From the NCBI RefSeq assembly GCF_008035925.1, contig NZ_CP036264.1, positions 6,481,641-6,545,640 of the forward strand: 64,000 bases of DNA, written 5' to 3'. The notes below the pieces were generated by a model that was given only the letters and a program-made list of their open reading frames with translations, had not been told where the DNA came from and did no database searches. Source of the DNA: Stieleria maiorica. GTDB taxonomy: Bacteria > Planctomycetota > Planctomycetia > Pirellulales > Pirellulaceae. Below are positions 9,081-16,698 of this stretch, in pieces (the stretch's first letter is position 1; every line of letters begins with the position of its first letter). A program made the translations under genes and the position numbers.

Positions 9081-9177
9081 GTGCTTCGGATCCTGCATTC
9101 CGTCCGGTCTGGGGCGACCCGATGGCCTATCATTGACAGTTAACAACCGGTTCATCCCTGCCAAGCATGTCGCCACC

Positions 9178-10161
9178 ATGGCCGATCAGACCGAAACGAG
9201 TCGCTTTCGACGCAAGAAAAAACGACGAAAGCCGAGGCCGGGGGACCCGATTGAAATGCCCTTGTGGCTGTTCTATCCGTTGCTGTTGATCAGCGTTGCC
9301 GGGGCATTGTTCATGTTTCGCCGGGGCGATTCGGTCACGGCCATCACCATCGTCATCACGGCGCTGGCCGGCTGGGGCGGCTTCAAAATGGGATTCGGCC
9401 GGATCGCGGCATCCGTCGTCGCGCTGGTCGTCGCGGTCGCCTATGCCCCTGCGATGGGCATGCAGTACCAGGATGCGTTCGCCCAGAAATTCGGAACCAG
9501 CGGGTTGACCAACCGCTTTCTCTGCATCGCTGCGATCGGGGTGCTGATCTCGTTGGTGACCACGATCTTGATCACGATCATCGGCAATCGCATCTTTTTA
9601 AAGCGTCGCAAATTCAGGTGGGCCAATCATTTCGCCGGTTTTGCCGTCGGCTTGGCCGAGGGGGTGGTGATTTGTTACTTCCTGCTGGGCGGATTGATCA
9701 GTCTGCAGATGTGGCAACGTGGTGACGACATCCGCGAAAACGCCGTCGCGATGGCAGTCGATGAGTGGGCCTCCCGCACTCGGCAAAGCCGGCTCGGTCC
9801 CTTCATTCGAGATAACAATCCGTTCGAACGATTCGAGCTGCTTTCCGGAGTCGAGGAAGCTCACCAGACGATGCGTCGTTTGGGAGACCCGCAGAACATT
9901 CAACGGGTGCTGGATAACCCGGGCATCGCCGAAATGCGATCCGATCCTGCGATTGCCACCGCGATCGATGAGATTCGCAACGATCCGGCACTCAATCAGT
10001 GGATCCGGCAGGGACGACCGGTGGATCCACAATTGGTGCGGCACTTGATGGACAGCCCCGCGGTGATGCGTTTGGTCGATCACCCCGATTTCATCCCCCA
10101 GGCACGCCAAGTGATCAAGGATCTTGCACAAACGGGATCACGTAAGGACCTTCGGGAATGA
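9178..10161 (+). CDS. CvpA family membrane protein
   Basis: 327 residues from the ATG at 9178. A basic N-terminal stretch (RFRRKKKRRKPRPGD) is followed by about four membrane segments (LWLFYPLLLISVAGALF; AITIVITALAGWGGFKMGF; IAASVVALVVAVAYAPAMG; IGVLISLVTTILITII) and VGLAEGVVICYFLLGGLI, the arrangement of CvpA/colicin V production family proteins. The remaining C-terminal part (about residues 190-327) is soluble, with repeated DNPGIAEMRSDP/DSPAVMRLVDHPDF-like segments. The family's cellular role is not settled; links to colicin export and envelope maintenance are reported in enterobacteria. An in-frame ATG at 9031 exists but would read through a terminator. The 3' end overlaps the convergent LarA-type gene by 47 bp. 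Confidence 0.8.
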   Translation: MADQTETSRFRRKKKRRKPRPGDPIEMPLWLFYPLLLISVAGALFMFRRGDSVTAITIVITALAGWGGFKMGFGRIAASVVALVVAVAYAPAMGMQYQDAFAQKFGTSGLTNRFLCIAAIGVLISLVTTILITIIGNRIFLKRRKFRWANHFAGFAVGLAEGVVICYFLLGGLISLQMWQRGDDIRENAVAMAVDEWASRTRQSRLGPFIRDNNPFERFELLSGVEEAHQTMRRLGDPQNIQRVLDNPGIAEMRSDPAIATAIDEIRNDPALNQWIRQGRPVDPQLVRHLMDSPAVMRLVDHPDFIPQARQVIKDLAQTGSRKDLRE

Positions 10162-11407
10162 CCGCGACGCGTTTGCACTCGCTGGCATCGATCGACGCCC
10201 GTATCGTCGCTTCCAGATCGTCGCTGATCCTCACCCCGGTGAGCGCTTTGGATTCCGGCGGAAGCGCCGAGTAGAGATAGACGTTGCCTTGCCGCGTGGC
10301 TTTGGTCTGCATCTGGGTTTGCCATTCATCGATGTCCGCAAACGGTTTGTCCCGGATCGATTGCAAGAAACCCTCGGGGCCCAAACGTGTCAGCACCGCT
10401 TGGGCTGCGGCGTAGTCGCCGGACCCCAAGCCTTCGCTGCACTGGGACGCGATGATCAAATTGCCGCCGCGCTGCAGAATCTCGATCGCCCCGACCATTC
10501 CTTTGACAGTTTGATAATACGTCTTGTCCAATGGATAACCCGCGGCACTGGTGATCACGGTTGGGAAACGTCGCGGCACGGCGACGCGGCAATACCGCTC
10601 GATGAACGAGACCGCTTCCTGATGGCTTGCCGTGATCTCGCCGAAATTGACCATCGACAGATTTCGATGCTCGTCAATGACCGTGTTGAGCGCGTAAGCC
10701 CCGCCGATCCGTTCGACAATCTCCAGCTGCTCTTCATGCAGCGGGTTGCGATGCAAGTTGCAATTGGTCGCGGCGGGATTCGACATGAACTGATGATTGT
10801 GAAACGTCCGAATCGTATCGGCGTGGGCCAACCCGGGCGCGATCACTTTGCGGCCTCCCGAATACCCGGCCATGAAATGCGGTTCGACCAAACCGGTCGC
10901 GATCCGCACGTCGGCCTGGACGAACCGCCGATCGATCTTGATCGGTGTTTGCCGCGTCGTCGTCTCGCCCAAATCGACGTGGTCTTCGTCACAGAGCGCC
11001 TCGTGATTGACGACGCTGACGTTTTCGAGAACCCAGCGGTCGCCGATCAACTCGGCAAGCTCATCGCCGAGATTCGGGCGATGTAATCCCGTCGCGACCA
11101 GCACGGTGATTTGCTCCAGCGGCACGCCGGCCGAGGCAAGCGTCTCGATCATCGGCCGCAGGAACAGGTGATTGGGGACCGGACGCGTGATGTCACAGAT
11201 CGCGATGCACGCGCTCGATGCCCCTTGGGCGATCTGTTGCAATCCCGCCGGAGTTCCGGAGGTCGGGGAGTGCCCCAAGGCTTGTCGCACAGCGGCGACC
11301 GGGTCGGCCAGTCGGGGCATTTCCGGTTTGCCGATCAGCGTCACCTCGGCGTCATCGGGCAACGCCACACGGATTCCGCTGCGGCCGTAGAGCAAGGAAA
11401 CTTGCAT
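10115..11407 (-). CDS. larA: Nickel-dependent lactate racemase LarA family protein (DUF2088)
   Basis: 430 residues from the ATG at 11407. The N-terminal DUF2088 domain contains DITRPVPN and ATGLHRPN (His in the TGxHR motif); the centre has EPHFMAGYSGGRKVIAPGL, whose Lys matches the lysine that binds the nickel-pincer cofactor in characterised LarA, and then HNHQFMSNP with further histidines. The C-terminal domain includes PLDKTYYQTVKGM and ASQCSEGLG. Members racemise or epimerise 2-hydroxy acids; the substrate here is unknown. No larB, larC or larE, needed to make the cofactor, is in this window. The reading frame continues upstream past 11407, but that part has no family similarity and is repeat-rich. 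The gene overlaps the convergent CvpA gene by 47 bp. Confidence 0.85.
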   Translation of the reverse strand: MQVSLLYGRSGIRVALPDDAEVTLIGKPEMPRLADPVAAVRQALGHSPTSGTPAGLQQIAQGASSACIAICDITRPVPNHLFLRPMIETLASAGVPLEQITVLVATGLHRPNLGDELAELIGDRWVLENVSVVNHEALCDEDHVDLGETTTRQTPIKIDRRFVQADVRIATGLVEPHFMAGYSGGRKVIAPGLAHADTIRTFHNHQFMSNPAATNCNLHRNPLHEEQLEIVERIGGAYALNTVIDEHRNLSMVNFGEITASHQEAVSFIERYCRVAVPRRFPTVITSAAGYPLDKTYYQTVKGMVGAIEILQRGGNLIIASQCSEGLGSGDYAAAQAVLTRLGPEGFLQSIRDKPFADIDEWQTQMQTKATRQGNVYLYSALPPESKALTGVRISDDLEATIRASIDASECKRVAVIPEGPYVIPFVQDP

Positions 11408-11485
11408 TGAATTGGCAGACTTTTGAATCGAGTCAATAGGAAACTGTCGCCGCAAGGCCAAAGGTATCCGAGACTCTCCCCCGTT

Positions 11486-11532
11486 CCAAGGCTCCGCCTT
11501 GGAGCGCGATGTCGGTGTGGCTCCGCCACACG
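11486..11532. repeat. Pair of short hairpins around TCCG
   Basis: Two adjacent near-identical-design palindromes, tccaagg ctccg ccttgga (11486-11504) and gtgtggc tcc gccacac (11516-11532), in the gap upstream of larA and downstream of the methyltransferase gene. They look like a dispersed mini-hairpin repeat and could terminate the methyltransferase transcript. Confidence 0.65.
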
Positions 11533-11613
11533 TCGCCGATCTTCCGGACGCGGAGCCTGGGCTGCGCAAAGTGCCCGCTCTTTCATGCGTTGTGCCGGAT
11601 AAGACTTTGGTCG

Positions 11614-12339
11614 TTACGCTTCCCGCTGGAATTTCCGTGGGAACGCTGCGGGTTGGCCATACCAAGCGGGGTGGGCGCCCGCTTTGACAGCCAGCAAGAC
11701 GGCTTTGCCGTGCAGATGCTCGGGGCCGTGGGTGTAATCCCATTCCAAACGTTCTTCGTAGCGCAAGATCCGCAGTGCGGATTCCTCCTCCACGGCCCAG
11801 CGGGCCAGTTGATTGGGGGCGAAATAGTTGATCACCGCGTCTGCGGTTTCGCTTTTCGGGGCATCGCTTTCCGATCCCGGGCGTCGATCGCTGCCGGGAT
11901 CTTCGGTCGAATGGACTTCCACATACATGACGCCGCCTTCGCGAAGCCCGGCGGTCATGCGTTTCCAGACCATCCGGGCGTCGTCGGCGGGGATGTGATC
12001 CAAGACGGTTGTCGCGCAGATGGCGTCGAAGACACCCTGCGGGATCTCGTGTTCACAAACGTTCGCCACGCAGGTTTCCACCCGTCCGCCGACACCGGCG
12101 GTTTCGGCCCGTTGTCGGATCCGCTCGGCCCCGCGGGGGCTCAAGTCGACCGCCGTGACGTGAAATCCCGCCCGGGCAAGCGCCAGCGTGTCCCGACCCG
12201 CGCCGGCACCCAAGTCGAGCGCGCGGCCGCCGCAGTCCACTTGTTCTAAAAACGCAGCCAACGGCGCTGACGGGACGTCTCCGTAAGCGATGTCGTCACG
12301 ATCGTAGGGTTCGAAAAATGGGTCGGTGGGGGCTGACAT
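11614..12339 (-). CDS. Class I SAM-dependent methyltransferase
   Basis: 241 residues with a class I methyltransferase fold: motif I ALDLGAGAGRDTLALA at about residues 40-55, the acidic end of strand 2 in VTAVDLSPRGAERI, and a motif-IV-like stretch FDAICATTVLDHIPADD, then LREGGVMYVEVHS. This resembles the tellurite-resistance TehB/UbiE-like small-molecule methyltransferases, but nothing in the sequence defines the substrate. The ATG at 12339 begins MSAPTDPFFEPYDRDD. It is transcribed leftward toward larA, with a repeat-bearing gap of about 200 bp between them. The opposite-strand DUF1549/1553 gene begins 260 bp away. Confidence 0.85.
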   Translation of the reverse strand: MSAPTDPFFEPYDRDDIAYGDVPSAPLAAFLEQVDCGGRALDLGAGAGRDTLALARAGFHVTAVDLSPRGAERIRQRAETAGVGGRVETCVANVCEHEIPQGVFDAICATTVLDHIPADDARMVWKRMTAGLREGGVMYVEVHSTEDPGSDRRPGSESDAPKSETADAVINYFAPNQLARWAVEEESALRILRYEERLEWDYTHGPEHLHGKAVLLAVKAGAHPAWYGQPAAFPRKFQREA

Positions 12340-12599
12340 CTAGAATCCGATCGTTGTTTTTTCGCGTTCAGCGGTCAAGATCGCTCGATCCCGGGCGAAT
12401 CGTACAAGAATCGCATGCCGCACAGGCTGGACTGCCGTGTGGGCAGGGCCACGTCAACGTCACCACACGCGCCAGAGCGTGGCGACGTTGGATCGGCGAA
12501 TCGACGACGATTCATGTACAAGTTGACGCTGTCCAGCTAGGTTGGATCATAGCGCGTCGTCCAGCAGTTGTACCAGAAGTGCCTCCCCCCAAAGATCCG

Positions 12600-14324
12600 A
12601 TGAAACAGTTTTTCGTCTCTGTCGCCAAGTGGAGTTGGTTCGGGCTGTTGGTGCTGGTCGCGTTCGGATACATGGCGTCGGGGTTGTCCGAGTCGACGGA
12701 CGAACACCGTTCAAGTGAAAACGACGCCCGCCAGGTTCGCTTGCCGGCCCAGCAGGTGACTGCGGAAGATCTGTCGGCGGATGATTCATTGCAAGAGGGG
12801 GCATTGCAAGAGGATTCGATCCGGCCCGTCATCCAAGCGGTCAATGCGGCCCGCGACGCACAGCTCGGCGATCTCGGATTGGCCAGTGCCGATCCGTCCG
12901 ATTGGATGACCAGGTGCCGCAGAATCTCGTTGGCCCTGGTCGGCAGCGGCGTGTCGTTGGAGGAGATCCGTGCGCTCGAACAGTTGCCCGAAGACCGACG
13001 CGCGACGACTCACGTGGACAACCTGCTGCGTGACCCGCGTTTTCACGACTACTGGGCGGAACGCTGGACCCGGTACTTGGTCGGCGCCGATGAGGGGCCG
13101 TTTGTCGTCTACCGCAGGCGTCGTTTCCGTCACTGGTTGTCCGATCAGCTTGCCGCCAATCGTCGCTACGACCAGATCGTTCGCAACCTGATCACCGCGG
13201 AAGGGTTGTGGACGGATCGACCGGAAGTCAACTTCTTGACCGTGACGTTTGACAGCAACGATGGCAATCCGGATCCGATTCGCTTGGCTGCCCGGACCAG
13301 CCGGGCGTTCCTGGGATTGCGAATCGATTGTTTGCAGTGCCACCACGATTTTCTTGGAAACGTCAACTTGGGCGACCCCGAACAGACCCGTGAAGGTCGG
13401 CAGCAGGACTTTCACCAGTTGGCAGCTTTCTACAGCAGCGCCAAGACCAATGGATTGCAAGGCGTTCGCACCGGACAAGCCGAGTACAAGTACCAGTATC
13501 TGGATGAAGACGAAGAGGTCGACGTGACGCCGGCGGTACCCTACGCGGCGGAGTTGTTGCCCGTGGAAGGTGACGCACGCTCGCGATTGGCGACCTGGGT
13601 GACCCATGCCGACAACCGCCAGTTCGCTCGTGCGGCGGTCGTCCGATTCTGGGCCTTGATGTTCGGACGCTCGCCGACCGAGGCGGTCGATAACCTGCCC
13701 CTGGACGAACCGTTGCCGCCGATGTTGGAACCGATCATCGATGACTTTGTGCAGCACCGCAACGTCAGGCGAACCATCCGAATCATCGCCGGAAGCGATG
13801 CCTTTGGTGCGTCAAGTCGCGCGTCGTTTGACATCACTCCGCAACACGAAGATCACCACGCGGTGTTTCCGTTGACGCGATTGCGTGCCGAACAGGTGGC
13901 CGGCGCGATCGTCCAGGCGTCCAAGATCAAATCCATCACCCGCGATTCGTCCCTGTTGGTGCAACTGATTCGATTCGGTTCGATCAACGACTTTTTACAG
14001 CGATACGGTGACCTGGGGGAAAATGAATTCGCCAAGGACGGCATCACGATCCCGCAGCGGTTGCTGATGATCAATGGAAAAATGTTACGTGAAGCCGGTG
14101 AACTGAATCCGGTCTTGAACGCGACCGGACACATCAACCTGTTCGCAGGCGACGACGCGCGAGCGATCGAGACGATGTACCTGTGTCTGCTGAACCGTTA
14201 TCCCGAGAACGAAGAACGAGACCATTTCGTAAACCAACTGTCCGAACGCCCCAATCGTGGTGAAGCCCTCGAAGACCTTTATTGGACGCTCGCCAATAGT
14301 ACCGAATTTACCTGGAATCATTGA
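12600..14324 (+). CDS. DUF1549/DUF1553-type secreted protein
   Basis: 574 residues from the ATG at 12600 (MKQFFVSV), which is followed by a membrane or signal segment (WFGLLVLVAFGYMASGL). The middle carries DUF1549-like features: VDNLLRDPRFHDYWAERWTRYLVG, YDQIVRNLITAEG, TSRAFLGLRIDCLQCHHD, where the CLQCHHD motif is a CxxCH haem-type signature. The C-terminal half (DUF1553) has RSRLATWVTHADNRQFARA, RFWALMFGRSP, FPLTRLRAEQVAGAIV and LNRYPENEERDHF. Such proteins are abundant in planctomycetes, almost always next to a DUF1501 gene, as here; their activity is unproven. In-frame codons extend back to 12318, but that segment is basic, lacks a leader and overlaps the divergent methyltransferase start. 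Confidence 0.88.
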   Translation: MKQFFVSVAKWSWFGLLVLVAFGYMASGLSESTDEHRSSENDARQVRLPAQQVTAEDLSADDSLQEGALQEDSIRPVIQAVNAARDAQLGDLGLASADPSDWMTRCRRISLALVGSGVSLEEIRALEQLPEDRRATTHVDNLLRDPRFHDYWAERWTRYLVGADEGPFVVYRRRRFRHWLSDQLAANRRYDQIVRNLITAEGLWTDRPEVNFLTVTFDSNDGNPDPIRLAARTSRAFLGLRIDCLQCHHDFLGNVNLGDPEQTREGRQQDFHQLAAFYSSAKTNGLQGVRTGQAEYKYQYLDEDEEVDVTPAVPYAAELLPVEGDARSRLATWVTHADNRQFARAAVVRFWALMFGRSPTEAVDNLPLDEPLPPMLEPIIDDFVQHRNVRRTIRIIAGSDAFGASSRASFDITPQHEDHHAVFPLTRLRAEQVAGAIVQASKIKSITRDSSLLVQLIRFGSINDFLQRYGDLGENEFAKDGITIPQRLLMINGKMLREAGELNPVLNATGHINLFAGDDARAIETMYLCLLNRYPENEERDHFVNQLSERPNRGEALEDLYWTLANSTEFTWNH

Positions 14325-14352
14325 GTGGTTAGAAGATGATCGGTGGATGGGT

Positions 14353-14418
14353 GTACGACGTCCTTTCGAGGTCGTCGCGCTGAGCCCCACGGGCGACGGC
14401 CCGGAAGGGCCATCGTAC
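14353..14418 (-). repeat. Dispersed palindromic repeat, copy 3 (reverse orientation)
   Basis: Reverse-complement copy of the GTAC-bounded element at 4374 and 6588, between the DUF1549/1553 gene and the DUF1501 gene, about 30 bp past the upstream stop codon. Confidence 0.8.
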
Positions 14419-14519
14419 ATAAGAGAAAGCATCGCCTTAAGCTGAACGGTCCCTAAAGGCTAAACACCAACATGCGCTGACTTCAACCCAATAAGATTTC
14501 CGCCTTTCCGAACGATCTC

Positions 14520-15827
14520 ATGAATCACAACGAACTCCTCTGTGACCCCTACGCCCACCTCTCGCGGCGAACGTTGTTGGGAGCCGGCGCCGGCGGGTCG
14601 ATGCTTTCGGCGATCGCCAACCAACTCGCCTGGGCCGACGCGAGCGGGGAAACCGAAGCGTCACGGCCGAAGAACGTCATTTTGCTTTGGCTCGAAGGCG
14701 GGCCGAGTCAATTGGAGACCTTTGATCCGCACCCCGGAACGACCATCGGTGGCGAGGTGGGCGCGATCGCGACGAGTGTCCCTGATCTGAAGATCGCCGA
14801 TACTTTGCCACGGGTCGCCGAGAAGATGCACTTGGGGTCGCTGATCCGCAGTGTGACCAGCAAAGAAGGCGACCACCAACGCGCGATCTACAACATCAAA
14901 AGCGGTTACCGTCCCGACCCGACGCTCGTGCACCCGTCGATCGGTTCGATCCTGTGTCACGAGTTTCCCGAACCGTTGGATATCCCGCGACACATCTCGA
15001 TCCTGCCCCAGAACGCTCCGGCGCGCGGTGGATACCTGGGGCCGATCTACGATGCCTTCAAAGTCGGCGATCCGCAGAATCCCGTGCCCGATCTCAAGTC
15101 CCCGATCGCCGACGATCGGTTCGATCGCAGAATGAAGGATCTGCAATGGTTGGAAGACCGATTCCGTCGACAACGCCTGAGAGACATGGACGAAAATCGA
15201 ACCCTGCACCAGGCGTCCACCGATGCGGCCCTCCGCATGATGTCCAGCGAGCAGGTCGATGCGTTTGATGTTTCCAGTGAATCCAAGCGGACGCGGGAAC
15301 GGTTCGGCGACACACCGTTCGGACGTGGCTGTCTTGCGGCGACGCGATTGATCGCCGCCGGAGTTCGTTGCGTGGAGGTCACACTGGGCGGATGGGATTC
15401 GCACATCACCAACCATTCGCTGCAATCGGCGCGCTGCGAGATCCTGGATGCCGCCTTGGCTGCCCTGTTGGACCGACTGGTCGAGCAGGAGTTGCTGGAA
15501 ACCACGTTGGTCGTTTGCGGCGGCGAATTCGGACGCACGCCACAAATCAATCCCGCCGAAGGACGCGATCACTGGCCGCACGGGTTTTCGACCTTCCTGG
15601 CCGGGTGCGGCATTCGCAAGGGCGGCGTTTACGGAGCGACCGCGGCCGATCCCAAGCTGGACCCCGACAAGCCGTTGGCGGATGTCGCCAATCCGATCAC
15701 GATCGGGGACCTGCACGCGACGATCCTGTCATCGCTGGGCGTTCCCTATCATGAAGAAAGACAAACGCCGATCGGCCGCCCGCTGCGAATCAGCGAAGGC
15801 GAACCGATCGGCGACGTGTTGGCGTAG
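14520..15827 (+). CDS. DUF1501 family protein with Tat-like leader
   Basis: 435 residues, full length. The leader SRRTLLGAGAGGSMLSAIA is Tat-like. DUF1501 features: VILLWLEGGPSQLETFDPHP at about residues 53-72, IRSVTSKEGDHQRAIYNIKSGYRP, PRHISILPQNAPARGGYLG, GVRCVEVTLGGWDSHITNH, VVCGGEFGRTPQINPAEGRDHWP and the C-terminal HATILSSLGV. The GEFGRTP and DHWP elements with scattered Asp/His resemble the metal site of sulfatase/alkaline phosphatase-like enzymes, but catalysis has not been shown. It follows the DUF1549/1553 gene by 195 bp, a gap occupied by one dispersed repeat. Its TAG stop lies inside a long inverted repeat. Confidence 0.92.
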   Translation: MNHNELLCDPYAHLSRRTLLGAGAGGSMLSAIANQLAWADASGETEASRPKNVILLWLEGGPSQLETFDPHPGTTIGGEVGAIATSVPDLKIADTLPRVAEKMHLGSLIRSVTSKEGDHQRAIYNIKSGYRPDPTLVHPSIGSILCHEFPEPLDIPRHISILPQNAPARGGYLGPIYDAFKVGDPQNPVPDLKSPIADDRFDRRMKDLQWLEDRFRRQRLRDMDENRTLHQASTDAALRMMSSEQVDAFDVSSESKRTRERFGDTPFGRGCLAATRLIAAGVRCVEVTLGGWDSHITNHSLQSARCEILDAALAALLDRLVEQELLETTLVVCGGEFGRTPQINPAEGRDHWPHGFSTFLAGCGIRKGGVYGATAADPKLDPDKPLADVANPITIGDLHATILSSLGVPYHEERQTPIGRPLRISEGEPIGDVLA

Positions 15828-15901
15828 CGGAAGCCGCCAAGGCTTTCGGCCCCCGTGCGGCGTCGCCGCACTCGCGCGAAACTCTTGGCGAGTTCCGCTA
15901 C
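15824..15901. repeat. Long imperfect inverted repeat spanning the DUF1501 stop codon
   Basis: Outer arms gtagcggaa (15824-15832) and ttccgctac (15893-15901) are exact complements. Inner arms cgccaag (15834-15840) and cttggcg (15884-15890) continue the stem. The TAG of the DUF1501 gene is part of the left arm. It also lies 25 bp from the stop codon of the convergent sodN, so it may terminate both. Confidence 0.8.
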
Positions 15902-15925
15902 CCGAAAACCACGGTGCGTGGGATA

Positions 15926-16387
15926 CTAGTGCGAGTGCTCGAACGCCGGCTCTTTCCCTTCGTAGGCTCGGTACAGATCAAAGATCGCTTTTTCGAGCAC
16001 CTTGGCGGTTTCCGGATCCGCCGATTGCTTGCACTTCATCGCTGCGATGATGACCGCGTGGGCGGCGGTCAGTTTCTTGGTGTAACCTTCGCTGTCCGGT
16101 TTGATCCGCTGCGCCAGGAAGTACGCCGAAATCGTCTCTTGAATCTTCGTCGCATGTTCTTCTTTGGTCGTCACCCACCGTCCGGCCTGATTGATCGACT
16201 GGGCCGACATTTCGCCATCGGCAATCTCATTGATCTGCAATTGAGCCTTGGAGATCGTGTGCTCGTCTTCCAGCATCTGTTCGAATCGCAGTTGGTCTCC
16301 ATAGATTCCGCAGGGAACCTGGCAGTGGGCCATCGCGATCGAGGCGGTGATCAGCAGCGCAAAGGTGGCAGTCAGAATTCGGGTCAT
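15926..16387 (-). CDS. sodN: Nickel superoxide dismutase with Sec signal peptide
   Basis: 153 residues from the ATG at 16387 (an ATG six codons upstream is possible). NiSOD disproportionates superoxide using a nickel ion bound by the N-terminal hook of the mature protein, HCxxPCGxY. Here HCQVPCGIYGD follows directly after a hydrophobic leader (TATFALLITASIAMA), so cleavage after AMA would leave His as residue 1, exactly as nickel binding by the His N-terminus requires. In actinobacterial NiSOD a SodX protease performs this step; no sodX lies next to the gene. The rest is the helical domain (QINEIADGEMSAQSINQA, KKLTAAHAVIIAAMKCKQ). The product is expected outside the cytoplasm. The gene is convergent with the DUF1501 gene. 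Confidence 0.92.
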   Translation of the reverse strand: MTRILTATFALLITASIAMAHCQVPCGIYGDQLRFEQMLEDEHTISKAQLQINEIADGEMSAQSINQAGRWVTTKEEHATKIQETISAYFLAQRIKPDSEGYTKKLTAAHAVIIAAMKCKQSADPETAKVLEKAIFDLYRAYEGKEPAFEHSH

Positions 16388-16698
16388 GTCGTTCACTCTC
16401 ATCAAGTCGTTTCTTCTAATTCATAGACACAGATCGTTCGCTCGCGTGACCGGTTCGCCGCTTGGGCTGGTGGCGCGAAGTCGAATTCGATCAGGCGCGA
16501 TTATAGACCGCGACACGTATGCGGTGGCGGGGGGAATCTTTCCGGAGCCGGATTATCTGAGGCAATCGATCCCAAAACGCGTCGGGAGGGCGAATCGATC
16601 GTTGCAGGTTACAATGCACGTCGTAGCTGTACCGTCAATCTGCGCACGCGTCGGAGATCCGCCCCCACCGCCGAGCCTGTTGCGGAACGAGCTTTCGT
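16388..16698. other. Divergent intergenic region between sodN and nadE
   Basis: About 310 bp holding the promoters of both genes. Short frames only. I see no convincing nickel- or Fur-type operator and no RNA gene. Confidence 0.45.

Noticed and set aside
9031..9177. Earlier ATG start for the CvpA gene
   Set aside because: The extra 49 codons include a terminator stem with T run (9051-9080) and have no family similarity; the ATG at 9178 fits better.
11408..11743. N-terminal extension of the LarA frame
   Set aside because: It covers a repeat-rich gap and the 3' end of the methyltransferase gene and has no LarA similarity; the family start is at 11407.
12318..12599. N-terminal extension of the DUF1549/1553 gene
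   Set aside because: It is basic, lacks a signal peptide, and overlaps the divergent methyltransferase start; the ATG at 12600 gives a normal leader.
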